Assembly: GCA_963930775.1 (NCBI GenBank)
Contig: OZ005691.1
Span: 3,410,001 to 3,474,000 of the forward strand
DNA from: Cliona cf. orientalis
Taxonomy: Eukaryota > Porifera > Demospongiae > Clionaida > Clionaidae
Direction of reading: 5' to 3'
Length of the DNA stretch: 64,000 bases
Shown here: positions 47,799-59,291 of the stretch, piece by piece
Layout of the letters: every line of letters begins with the position of its first letter
Position numbering within the stretch: the first letter of the stretch is position 1
Translations under genes and position numbers: made by a program
Notes under the pieces: generated by a model
Databases searched by the model: none
Seen by the model: only the letters and a program-made list of their open reading frames with translations
Told to the model about the DNA's origin: nothing

Positions 47799-49057
47799 TG
47801 AACACCACTGGTGCTAAACCCTCGGCGCTGTCAGATTTATAGTAATGGTATTATACTACGTAGGTAGCTATAAAGATGATTGTATAATATTAGGCTGTGT
47901 CTAAAATTTAGCTAACGCTTTGAGTACCGGCAAACTAGCCCACCAAAAAAGCTTAGAAAAAAATGATTTTCGAAAGTGGAAGAAAAAAAAAAAATTCAAA
48001 GATCAAGCAGGATTCGAACCCATGATCACCTCTCCACCAGCACCAGCCCTAGTCCACTCAGCCAACCCAGCTCAACACTGCTGGCTGCTGTTTTTTGCTA
48101 ACTTAATACATCTCATCCATAATATGTCCCCTGACCCCGCCTTCGTAACCCTCGCACATGCGTATAACTATTAGGCCTATGCCGTATATAGCGCGACACA
48201 CCCAGCGTTCTATTTATACGAAAAGTTAGCTGGCCGAGATCGGAGAAGTCAAGAAGCTTAGAATCAGCAAATGACTCCAAAACTAGTGAACAAAGCGTTC
48301 TCTACGAAATTCACACAAATCATGAGTTTGGAACGCCATAAGGAACCTTATAACATCGCAATTTGGACTCGCAAACGAGGTATGTAGCAGTTAGCGTGCT
48401 CAGGCAGTCTAAGGACTGGGACACCCATTTCAGAGCATGATTTTAGCTGTAACTTTAGCCACCATATCTCCAGAACACTACATGTTGTGAACAAGGAAGT
48501 TGCACCATAAAATAGACCAACCATTTCTCTAACCGCAAAATAATTAATGGCCACGCCCATTAATTAGCTGCCTCCTGGTGACGTCATGCGTAAAGGCTAT
48601 TCCGAAGACAAGATCGCAAAAGGCGGCGGTGAAGATCAATCTGGATGACTGTCTCTCTAGGCCTTAAATAAAGTTTATATGCCTAACTAATAAATATCAC
48701 GGGGGCAAGTTGATCTGTCATCGTACTGAGCGGGAATGCCCCAAAGTGTGATAAACCTAAGGTCACACAAGGGTTATTTACCTGAATATCTCCCGTCTCG
48801 TTCAACAGCTCTTCTTGCCCCCGGGTAGTATGGCATAAAATCGACGTTATTCGCTTCGTGCAACGGAGATATCTTCGTAGCTAAGCGTCTTCATCGCCGC
48901 CTCAGCGACCCTCAGCCTTTATACAGCTACTCTATGGCCATGATCGTGATCATGTGACTAAATGTATTGCTATGTATATCGCGCATGTGATCCCGCTCGC
49001 GCGTGCGCGTACCCAGTCCTTAGACTACCTGAGTGGTAACAGACAGACAGACAGACA

Positions 49058-49096
<39 letters not shown>

Positions 49097-49129
49097 CGAC
49101 TACCGTAACCCTCGCGCATGCGCCGAGGG
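47799..49129. mobile_element. Unclassified insertion of about 1.33 kb
   Basis: The paralogous spacer at 36074 is uninterrupted here. TTAATAA occurs on both sides (47792-47798, 49130-49136) and may be the target duplication. Just inside the ends, AACCCTCGGCGC (47817-47828) has its inverse GCGCCGAGGGTT at the right edge, overlapping the putative TTAATAA. The interior holds a tRNA-like segment, CpG-rich pieces and a GACA/CA microsatellite (49033-49094). The class cannot be named. Confidence 0.6.
48000..48082 (-). repeat. tRNA-derived segment (Leu/Ser-like) with Pol III terminator
   Basis: On the minus strand TTGGCTGAGTGGACTA (A box) is followed by GGGTTCGAATCCTGC (perfect B box GGTTCGAATCC) and then a run of about 12 T (47986-47997 on the plus strand is A-rich). 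This is a convincing Pol III promoter and terminator. The arms do not pair as a clean tRNA, so a SINE or tRNA pseudogene is favoured. Confidence 0.6.
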
Positions 49130-49136
49130 TTAATAA

Positions 49137-50620
49137 CTCACAGTGAAAGCCAGCAAATGTACATACATCACAAATTTCCGAAGCATAATAATATTATTCA
49201 TGTTTGATGATTATACCCCTGCATGTGTGGGCATTGAAAACAATCACTCTTAAGTGATCTCTGTCAGAGAAAATATAATAATTGGCTGAAATAGAATTAC
49301 AGTGTCTACATGATACCAAGACTAAGCATGTGTAATACAGACAGTCATGTTTAATAAGGCCATGCGGGGCACTTGAATACATTTGCCCCATGGCATGCAA
49401 CTATTCATGGAAGCTACTAGTATACAGGCAGTGACGTGGCTATAGTCTTCCAACAGTCTCAAAGATATGAATGTTCTCAGCAATGAGATCATAAACACAG
49501 GTCTCACCGATATTAGCTGATATTTTCTCTGTACTAGAGCTAACAGAAAACAACACAACTTTTGAGGCAGGGGAAGGTAGTCGGTCGCCTCTGGACTCCA
49601 TGATAAACAAAGGAAGTGTGCTATGCAACCTATAACTATTAAATGACGCTAACTCCAAACCTATAATTGTCATATCATGCACAAACAGATACCCAAAAAG
49701 TTATTCAAGGTTTGGAGACACCATTTATATAAATCGTCAATTTGGCCATCTACTCAAGCTGAAAATCAAACCCTACAGAATACAGTGATATTCACAACCT
49801 ACAGCCACCACCCCACATGAAATTAATAATTGTATAGCGAATCACACAATGTCTAATCTAACCATGATCCCCCTAGTCAAAAATAATATGTCCAAAAATC
49901 AAGTGAAATTCCAGTCACTAATTTAAAAGGAGATCTCCATCCAAACAATCCATACGGTAGCTATCCAACATCAGATTCACCCTCATCTAAAAAGAAAACA
50001 TTGACATCCTATCCCAAACTCATACCGACCATAGATTCCAGAAATACACATTGAACTACACCAAAACCTATCAAACCCTATCCCTAAAAACATACACCGA
50101 ACTACCGAACCTAACTACCAATCACACATGCATACCAATACAACCGGATCCACCATAATTTAATACTATAACACAGTCATCTCTTAAAACTGACACAACC
50201 AACTTTGAGGGCTCATACTCAAAATTTAATTCATTAACCCTTAGCCATGCTTGATAGCGCAGTTACCCTCAACCTTGCCACATACACAGTATTATTATCA
50301 TAGCGAAAACAAAAAGGATACTGAAAACATACACAAATCCTAAGAGAAATGAATCCAACAACCGATCCAATACAGCTTCTTGAACCAGAAATTTGGATGG
50401 CCAGACAGATGCCACAGCGCAATTGATCCCCACCCACTACTGATTTTAATACTTAATAAGTTCCTTATTGTGCATCTCTTGATGATAATCATAAGTGATA
50501 CATGTATCATGGATTTTGTACTAGAAAAGTAGTATAGGCGCTTGCATCTATAACTACTAAAATTAATATACAATTATCATTAATTTTCACTAATAAACAT
50601 GTTGCCACAACTAAGATGCT
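49137..50620. other. Array spacer, 3' flank of copy 15
   Basis: Matches 36077-37340: GAAAGCCAGCAAATG, GATATTAGCTGATATTTTCTC (49508), CCTCTGGACTCCATG (49588), CAACTTTGAGGGCTCATACTC (50201). No gene. Confidence 0.72.
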
Positions 50621-50624
50621 TTAA

Positions 50625-51090
50625 CGCCCTGCACTCAGGCTTGACTATACTACACTCGTGCAATACGTGGCGCGTATTTTGGGGAAATATTGAGGGCTTC
50701 GGCTCAGGCGGACTGGTGGCCCAGTGGGTACAACCGGAGACTTCTGAGCCGAGGTTATATGTCCATTGACCCTGGCGATGCTGGGAAAAGTAGTGCAGCA
50801 TAGCGTTTTGGCTATGGGCTCACAGCACAGTGGGCGTAGGGCCAATGGATCCCCCGACTGTACGTAGGGGTGATAGAAGGATTTTAATTGGTGGGTGTGG
50901 TGGGAAAGAAGCGTGTGGCTTAACTTTCGGGTCCTCTATTTGACACGTAGTCGCAATAGATGCAGCTATCTTGATTATGCTATCACGTGCCATGCATGGC
51001 GGGCAGAGGCGTGCCCGTGTGATTGCGCATGCGTCAGCATTACATTTTACTTGGCCTTCCTACAGTAATGGTTTACGCTTGTAAACCCCA
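50625..51090. mobile_element. TTAA-flanked insertion of 466 bp
   Basis: TTAA at 50621-50624 and 51091-51094 brackets sequence absent from the paralogous site at 37345 (GATGCTTAAGCACAAAATTG). No terminal inverted repeat was found. Inside, on the plus strand, TGGCCCAGTGGGTACAACCGG resembles a tRNA A box, with a poor B box about 45 nt later. It could be a TTAA-specific element that lost its ends, or a SINE. Confidence 0.6.
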
Positions 51091-51178
51091 TTAAGCGCAA
51101 AATTGTTCAAAGTCATTATTCTGGGATAGCATATTATGTGATACGTTTATGCATTAACTGTATTGGAGTTGTAGTTGA
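51091..51178. other. 3' flank of copy 15
   Basis: Standard family 3' flank (GCGCAAAATTGTTC..., GATACGTTTATGCATTAACTG). Confidence 0.7.
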
Positions 51179-52906
51179 TCAGTACTCATATGCATTTAAG
51201 AGAGGTCTATCTTCTTCATTCACTTCACTCAACTTGATTATGGTCAATAGGAGTGTTTTACATTTCTTGCAGCACTGTATAACCTTAGGGAAAACACAAG
51301 CCAAGATAAGGAACACTTGGTAGCCAAGAACAATCAAAACAGATAAGAATACAATTATCCCATTCAGCAGCTGGGGGTAGCTACATAAACTCAGAATAAT
51401 TCATACCTGATGATGCGAATGCAATAATGATCGTGAGTAGCAGGATAATATCAACAGTGTTATTCCTCTTGCTCTTGTATGGCTGAAACTTAGCTATAAG
51501 AGTTACAGCGAAAATAAACACGAGTGCAACAGCTGGAAGATAGAGAGTGTAGTTATAAATATGGATGCCATTAGAAGATTCAGGAATCTCACTGCCAGGT
51601 AGAGTGTGGCAAAGTGGCGATAATCGTGTGTAGTGTCCTCATAACAGCCATGAAATGAATCAATGTAAATTTGAAGTACTAGCCTACTGTTTTGACTTAT
51701 TATAAGCAAAAATTAAGAAGTCTTCGAAAGCATTTAAAAGGATAGAGAGCTAACAGTGCCAGGGGAAATACATTAAACAATATTAGCATAAACAGTGCTA
51801 GAAATAGGATAGGAATATAGCCCTTCAAAACCATATCCACTCTACCATCGTAATACCAGTATGCCTTGAGTATGTGGTTGCCATGCATATCATAGAGTTG
51901 TGAGGGTCTCAGGAGTTCAAAAGATGTATAGAGAATCTTGACATAGGATAGGACAATGAAAGTGGCAAAAGCATGGACAAGGTAGCTTCGAATGTTCCAT
52001 TGTCTCCGAAAGACAGCTAAGCATCTATAAAATGGCTTCCAAAGCCAAACAACAAAGGCAAAATTGTCATGTAGCTTGACCAAGATGAAGGTGAGTAGTA
52101 TGAGAAATAATGGATAGATGGCAATAGCGTACTCAAGCAAGAGTACATGCTGGTAGTTCAAGGCAGGACGAATACAAATATATCCATACCAGCTTCGAAA
52201 GAAGTCAAGATTCCAAATGGTAAAAATTACAATGACGAGCTGGAGAATAAATTGAGAAGAATAACTAACATGATAGGGATCACTCACGAGATTATGGGAA
52301 TAAATGGTTCGAACCACTAGTGGACTTGTAAGAATTTGACTGACCATGACGAAAGCATTAAGTGTTGAGGAAGTAACTGATATCCTGAATATAATCACTA
52401 TAATATAAAAAATTGTTAGTGGAAGAAAAGCAGCAACTATGAACTTAATCCATCCATTGTTGTAACTATTACATTTGACACAGCCAAGGTAATATGAATA
52501 GCCAGGGAGGGTGTATAGTTTTCTGCACATTCTCCGCAAAGCTGTCCCTTTCGATTGTAAAATGAGCACAAGCTGCTATCCTCGTAGACTTGGGACATAC
52601 TAAAGGTCCTAGATATTCCCTGTGAGTTGCCATAAGGACAGGTACCAAGGAGTGTGGTATTCACACCATATCATTATCGTTAAAAAGCACGAAGCAAAAG
52701 AATTTCACAAGGAGTTGTACAGTTAACGTTTCTGGGTTGCAGATAACTGCACTATTGAGACTATCTCCACAGACACATTCTTTGCCAGAAGGGCTTGGAT
52801 ATGTCCATACAGGACAGGTAGGCAGGTCTGAGCTATCTGCACACATAGTAAGACTTAGTATGTTAATTAGAAAGAAACTGACCATAAAATACTCCAAACG
52901 TGGCAT
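51179..52906 (-). pseudogene. Family copy 15, full length but multiply frameshifted
   Basis: ATG at 52906 (MPRLEYFMVSFFL). Extra bases shift the frame near 52672 (CACCATATCATTATC), near 52515 (GTGTATAGTTTTC) and near 51702 (CTTATTATAAGC), and further damage sits near 51370-51410. Near 51190 an insertion (CATATGCATT) disturbs the last codons. The central 289-codon piece is open and well conserved. Upstream and downstream sequence pairs this copy with the intact 37.4-39.2 kb gene. Confidence 0.87.
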
Positions 52907-53784
52907 GATTGTTTGCCGGGTGCTAAACTCTACTGTAACATACTTATGGCTACAGCTTTTATAGCACTACTGCTTGATTAGCTATTATGCATGCTCTTAT
53001 TATAATATTATAATACCAATAATAGATAACAGCATTACTGACTATTACACTTGATATGCATAGATCATTAAATAAATTCGTAAATATATACTTTAATAGA
53101 TGAGTAGGTATACGTACATCCCTTGAATTCAAGCCAGAGATTTGTGATATAAATAGTGCATGAGTATCAACTTGCCGCAGTTTAGTTTACCTTCTTTGGT
53201 CATAAATCAATTTGGTCATAATGGAACTTGAATCAATTAGAACTTAAATAGCTGGAATAAGCATGCATCAATATCTATATGATATGAAGTACATTACAAG
53301 GGTGGACTTACGTTAAAATGACAACGTGTATGGGTAGTACAATGTATTGTACTATAATAATAATATTATTATTATGTATCTCACAGTGAAATTAAAGCCA
53401 GCAAAGTGCAAATTTCTGAAGAATAATATTTTGATGATTATACCCCTGTATATGTGTGGGCGTTAAATAATCACTCTTAGTGATCTCTGTCAGAGTAAAT
53501 ATAACTTTATTTGGCTGAAATAGAAATACAGTGTCTAGCTACATGATCCCAAGACTAAGCATATGTACTACAGTCATGTTAAAGCCATGCATGGCCCTCG
53601 AATACATTTGCCCCCATGGCATGTAGCTATTGCATTCATGGGAGCTACTAGTACAGGCATGCAGTGAGTCAGACATACTTAATTGGCTTAATACGCACTG
53701 GCCAGTCTTCCCACCGTCTCAAAGAAATGAATGCTCTTAGCAATGAACCTTGGGAGATCACAAACACAGATCTCACCGATATGA
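52907..53784. other. Upstream spacer of copy 15
   Basis: GTTTGCCGGGTGCTAAAC leader block, candidate exon block near 53187 (damaged ATG), AGCCAGCAAAGTGC block near 53396, then the GAGATCACAAACACAGATCTCACCGAT block, which is split by the Harbinger-like element. No gene. Confidence 0.7.
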
Positions 53785-54252
53785 GGCCACTCCAAATCAA
53801 TCATTAGTTTCTGGTCACACCAGTTGTCTCAAGTACATGCGGGCGGGCGGGTGGTTAGGACTGTGGGACTATGACTAATTAAATTAAGACAGGAAGAGGA
53901 AATACTTAAATCATACTACAGGTACATAGTCAGCACACCTCGAGTGCAAACAACTACGGTTAAACAACAGCCTGTCAGATCATATCATCATACACAGCTC
54001 ATGCTATGAGCTGTACAAGTGCACAGGCAGTTTATAACAGTTAAATTTAATACAGAATGGCAAACCACAGAGCATTAATATTGGATCACCATCATGGAAT
54101 GTGCAGCTGGCAATGAGCTCGAGATCAAGATGTATGACCTCAAGAGTACCAATACGTTGTTTTACGTCATTTTTATTATGAATATCATTATAGTCCTCAT
54201 AAAATATCATGCGGGCGGGTGACCAGACACTATTGATTAATTTGGAGTGGCC
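53785..54252. mobile_element. Harbinger-like MITE, copy A (468 bp)
   Basis: The ends are GGCCACTCCAAAT and inverse ATTTGGAGTGGCC. Flanks are TGA (53782-53784) and TTA (54253-54255); the undisturbed paralog (GATATTAGCTG) shows the target was TTA, so one base has mutated. A 3-bp TWA target fits PIF/Harbinger. ATGCGGGCGGG occurs near both ends. No transposase. Confidence 0.75.
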
Positions 54253-54637
54253 TTAGCTGATATTTTCCCTGTAGCTAACAGAAAAAAAAAACACAAATTT
54301 TTTAGGGAGTGGAAGGTGGTCACCTCTGGACTCCGTGATAAACAAAGGAAGTGTGCTATACAACCTATAATATAATAAATATAATGCACAAACAGATAGT
54401 ACCTAGTTACCTTGTAAACAAAGTAAGTTATTCAAGGTATTTTCAAATAGCAATTTGGCCATCTACTCAGGTTGAAAATTAAGAATACAGTGATATTCAC
54501 AACCTACAGCCACCACCCCACATGACATTATTAATTCAAACGAATCATTAATCTAACCATTATCCCCCTAGTCAAAAAGTATTATTACAATATGTCCAAA
54601 AATCAAGTGAAATATCAGTCACTAAAGGAGATCTCCA
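54253..54637. other. Last piece of array spacer
   Basis: GCTGATATTTTCCCTG, CCTCTGGACTCCGTG and AAGTGAAATATCAGTCACTAAAGGAGATCTCCA match spacers at 42740-42790 and 49900-49930. After 54637 array homology stops completely. Confidence 0.75.
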
Positions 54638-55012
54638 CACTGTTAAAATAGGGGTACTGTGGGAATACCCCAACTCTCAGCTGAAATAGCAGGGGTATTA
54701 TGAGAGTACCATGAGGGTATTGATGTAATACCCTTACCATATGGGGTATTGATGTGATACCCTTATCATGCTCTAATCCCCCAAAGGCTCTAATGATCTC
54801 TACTAGTAATCTAAACCATATTATAGCTACCCAACCCCTATCACACGACTAATTTATCAGTTTCTGGTTTGTCCATGCAATAATAACATTGCATGTCTAC
54901 ATGTATAGGAGATGAGATCAGCGCTTAGCTTAGGAACAGATTTTAAATTTGACTGAATACAATGATAATACACACAGCATATAATAAAAAGTACACTACA
55001 CTGTTTTGTAGT
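54638..55012. other. Subterminal region left of the transposase-like gene
   Basis: Four short palindromes of the form GGGTATT..AATACCC lie at about 54650-54770, then unremarkable AT-rich sequence. Possible transposase-binding sites by analogy with CACTA elements. Confidence 0.45.
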
Positions 55013-58000
55013 CTACTGCAGTGTATTGAGAATGTGGTGCTTGGGTATAACACACAAACAAACTGAGCCATTGACTATCACTCTACGTAAATGAAGAGGA
55101 AACACAGAGTACAAAGATTCAAAACAAATTGTCTTGAAGTTGTGTGTCTTTTCAACGATATAGAGATGGCGGTGTGTACTATACTGAAGTGTACACATCA
55201 CTTCAATGTGAAAGTACACGGTGTTTGAGTTGGCAATGTATATGGCCTCCACTCTCCCAAACGAAGGGTCATCATTCTCAACTCCTAAAGTCAGCACGCA
55301 CCCTGGCTTGAACAAGATACCATTTCGTCTAATCCAAGAGGTTCTATAGAATGGAAAGATAAACACCTAACCATGCACAATATCAACACCTTTTAGTGAT
55401 TATAATTAATTTTTATGAGCTTACGAGTATAGCTAGCCTACATTACCATTTTAGTGACTGACCTGAAGCAGTCTTCATAGACTGATATCTCACAAGGTCT
55501 ACTCCTGGAGGCCACCAAATCACCTGTAAAATGATGTATCATGTACCACTGTTATGTTTTTGAGCCAAGTACATTATGTGCATGTTTGTACTACAGTAAT
55601 AATTCAATGTACCGTAAATCACAAATATTTCGCGTCTAAAATATTTAAATAAATAGTTTTCGGACAAACGATCCTGTACCACATTATCGTTAATATTGCG
55701 AATGTATTTTTGTGCGTCTAGTTTTTGCACAAGCCAGGCTGTCCGAAAATATTTTAAGTAATAAATCCCATAATATTATTATCCTAAGTACAATGTGTGA
55801 ATTATTTTTGAGCGCCCATGGATACTCATCTGGGATACTACGGTGTATGTACCTGGTCCAATTTCAGGCTCATCATCCATTACATCACCTTCCTGCCACT
55901 TGTAACACTGCCAGTACTGGTGACGAGAGGCCAATGTCCATGCTATGTTGATGAAATTACCTATATTCTGAGCCAATTTCTTCAAGTGGTTATGCTTAGC
56001 CTCATAGCGCATTGTCCAGTGGCGTACAAGTGGACCATACCTGCACATTCAACATAGTACAATAATACTCCTATTAAAGTGTATGCACACACATGTAATA
56101 ATAATATTATGTGTGTATGTGTATGATATTATTGTATATTAGCTTACTTCAAAATGAGGCGTGGCATATGAATCATAAAGTGATGCTTCGGAAGCACACT
56201 GGAGTTGCCATAGAGCTGTGCAAAGAGAGTGTGATGTTGATGAATCAATACACCAAGTTCGGCAACTTCGTCCTCTGATATAGCAGGAGCCATCAGCAAA
56301 TCCACTATCTCCATGAGCTGAACATAATTCTTCCACTTTTCATCTTCCTCTGGAACATCTTCTCCTACTAGAAAGGGTATGACCCTGCCTAGCAACCACA
56401 TTTGAGCCGCTAGAGAGAGATTGGAAGCATAAATAATGAGCTGTGTGTATAGTACTTCCACAAGACATTGCTACATACACACGTGTATGTGTACCTACCA
56501 GGGTTGCATACAAGATTTTTTTTCTGGGGGGGGATCTCCTGGATGACTTACATATGTATATGCGCTGCTGCCATTCGTATATACTAGTAAATAAATCACA
56601 CACTAATGCTGTGATAATAAATGATTTCTTTTTGCTTGTGTATGTAATCACATTATTTGTGCTGTATATAATGTATGTATAATTATTATTATGGAATTCA
56701 GGGGGGAAAATCAAGCTGGTGGGGGGGGAGATCCCAGTTTACCCCCCCCCCTGTATGCAACCCTGCCTACAAGTATACCTTTCTGCCCGAGAGTCTTCTC
56801 AGAAGAGGATATGGTACTTGAAGCTATTTCTGATGGTCTGTTGTCAGCTTCCATATACCCTAACTCCAGTCCAGCTAGAAGTCGTGCAAATTTTGGGTAT
56901 GATGTGTATCTTTCTGTGATCACATGCCGAAGAATAAGTTTTGCTTCAAACTGCAATGTACCCTCCAGCAAATCGTGCATCACATCAGGTAGCAAGGTTT
57001 CTACCTGTATATGCATGTGTGTGTGTGTGTACATGTACGTGTGTGTATGTGTGCATACATAACAATATTTGTTGGTAGTTGCCTAGCAACCAAAGTATTT
57101 ATGGGCAATTTGCTGGCTATGGGAAGGGGTTGAAGTAGGCCAACGATAAACGGAGGTCAACTCCAACAAAAATTAGTTATCTGAGGTGCATGAGATGCAT
57201 ATGTGTGGATGTACGAGTGTGCATATGTATGTGTGTGTATACACAACAATATTCTTGGTGTGTGCATGTGTATGGTATTTATATGACCATACCTGAAAGT
57301 GCTGCAATTCAAACAAGATAGAACGAGAGTTGATACCCAATTGCACTGAAGTGTCACCTGTATCATCAGCTTCCAGCTCATCACAATCCAGTAGGTGTTG
57401 TTCTCGAGTGCGTAGAATGAATACTTTCTCATCAAACTACCAAAAATCAGATACATGTAGTGATGATAGTGAAATGTGTACAAGTGTAGTTGATATTGTA
57501 TTATTTTACGGATTTAGTTGACATTGTATTAATTTATGGATTTACCACATGTTTTGTCTCTGAGTTTGTTGCTGTACATTGTCTACAGAACCGATGAGCT
57601 GTGACACTCTCTTTGAAACCTCCTAGACCATTGCTAGCAGGGTTATCGGCTGAGACAACAGTAATAGTACCATAGTATGTTTGTGGGTGACCTTGCACAT
57701 CAAATGTATGCCCTTTCTCCTGTTAGGGTTAGTGACGTCCAATGCATGTAACAGCACATGTATGAACAGCACTCAATCACTGACTTACAAGGACTTTAAA
57801 ATCTTCAACCATTGGTCGAAGTACAGCACTCATTGAGTACATTGTGATGAGCTTTCTTTTACAAATTGCTAGCAGATAAATGCTTGAGTACTGAGATCTA
57901 TACTTGGGTCTGAGGTTTCCAAGTGTAAAGTAAAACACACCTATACATGTATATGATTGTACACAACCACGTATACCACACGCTCAGTAACATAATGCAC

Positions 58001-59291
58001 CACATACCTAACTTGTGCACCTTCTTGTGAGAGCCTAGATTGTTCACTACTTCAATATCATCAAAGTAGAGGAGGATTTGCAAACCATTTCTGTGCACTG
58101 AAAAGAGACTGTGATCCTTAGAAGCACGCCCATCACAAAAATCTTTTAACACCTCAGGCTGCCTTGTAGTGTGTCCCCTCTCAATCTACAAAATAAATAA
58201 AAATTTACACATAACAATATTATTATACCAATGTAAATTGTGAAACTAGCACTACACTTGCTTGCACCTACCTCGGAAACAATCATTTCGTTTCGTAGAA
58301 GGTGTTCAAGGGTCTTCAGTACTGGAATATAAACCAGAGTATCTTTAGTTTCTTTAACAGTACCATCCTTTAAAAACTTGCCAGGCTGCGTGCGAGTACC
58401 CAAAAGAATAGGTACAGGTTCCTGTAAAAGGGAAGTAAAAGTGTTATAGCCAGCTCATATTTTAAAGGGTGTGGTGGTTAAAAGATGAAAGTATTATTGT
58501 TGTTTTAAAAACCATATCAAACAAAATTGAGGTCAGAAAGGAGGGTGGCCGCCCTCCATTTTACCCTCTGGCTACAACCCTGTGTGATGCTACGTAGTTT
58601 ATACTTCATATGACTTACAACAAAGGAAAAGGTATCTTTGATGAATGCATTTTGTTTGTGTGTTGTTTCAAGCCCTTTGAAAACACATGTGTACTGACTC
58701 TGGGTATCAAAGATACTAGATACTGAAGTAACAGCATCAGCTGTAGTATGTGCGTCCTTCATTGCTTGGATGACTTGATGCCGAACTTCGAGAAGTGCAA
58801 TATCATACAATGACTTCGCACCAGATACAATAGACTCCATGACCGAGTGAGGGATCCTATGGGCTTCACGATGTCTTAGAATCCACTTAGCAGCAGCTCT
58901 TTTTAGATCATCTTCTGTAATGGTTTCACATTGCTCATGCTCACTGTCTTGGTCAGATTCATCTACAAAAATGTGGTTGAAAAATATGCATATGAATAGA
59001 TGCCACTGTATGAAAAGCTAGCTATATACCCATATCAAAATTTGTGTGCTCATGATCAGGAACAATACCACTTCTGGCTGATGCACTGAGGTCATCAGTA
59101 TCTGTTGTATCGTGAAAGGTGTAAACATGATTCTTGTATACAGTGAACTTCCGGAAAGTCCTTTTACACCCCTGACGATTGCATTGTATAAGAAAATTTG
59201 GATCGTCTGCATGTAGAAGTCTGATGTGCGTCATTAGTTGGGCATGTTTAGCCACAGTCACATCCCCACACAAAGGACACACATGCGGCAT
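55013..59291 (-). CDS. Transposase-like protein with C2H2 fingers and MHDLLEG core (12 exons, 799 aa)
   Basis: I join exons 59291-59030, 58962-58619, 58421-58272, 58185-58008, 57868-57789, 57719-57546, 57436-57293, 57004-56779, 56409-56148, 56040-55853, 55523-55463 and 55343-55013. All introns are GT-AG and every phase matches; the sum is 2400 nt with no internal stop. Residues 5-27 (C5, C8, H22, H27) and 37-60 (C37, C42, H55, H60) are C2H2-type fingers. Exon 6 has GGFKESVTAHRFCRQC. Exon 8 starts VETLLPDVMHDLLEG (445-459). Exons 9-10 have LPKHHFMIHMP and WTMRYEAKHNHLKK. These motifs recall uncharacterised, repeat-associated proteins of fish, cnidarians and sponges related to CACTA/EnSpm transposases. 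The recall is from memory. An intact frame across 12 exons argues for a recently active element or a domesticated gene. Confidence 0.85.
56499..56765. mobile_element. hAT-like MITE in an intron of the transposase-like gene (267 bp)
   Basis: The ends are CAGGGTTGCATACA and inverse TGTATGCAACCCTG, flanked by CCTAC (56494-56498, 56766-56770). It sits in the intron between exons 8 and 9, only about 14 bp from the donor. It has G8 and C10 runs like the element at 33862. Non-coding. Confidence 0.88.
57068..57172. repeat. Short inverted-repeat element, copy A
   Basis: TTTGTTGGTAGTTGCCTAGC at the left and CAAC(TA)CCAACAAA at the right are inverse. The body (CAATTTGC.GGCTATGGGAAG) is shared with 63476-63590. 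It lies in the intron between exons 7 and 8 of the transposase-like gene. Confidence 0.7.

Noticed and set aside
48000..48082. Functional tRNA gene
   Set aside because: The boxes are good, but acceptor and anticodon arms do not pair convincingly by eye. Kept as a tRNA-derived segment.
49033..49094. Regular short repeats considered as a CRISPR-like array
   Set aside because: A plain GACA/CA microsatellite in a eukaryotic context. No spacers.
55018..55025. CAGTGTA considered as the right end of the element starting at 54638
   Set aside because: Only the CAGTG core matches; the adjoining bases do not mirror the left end, and it falls inside the last exon of the transposase-like gene.
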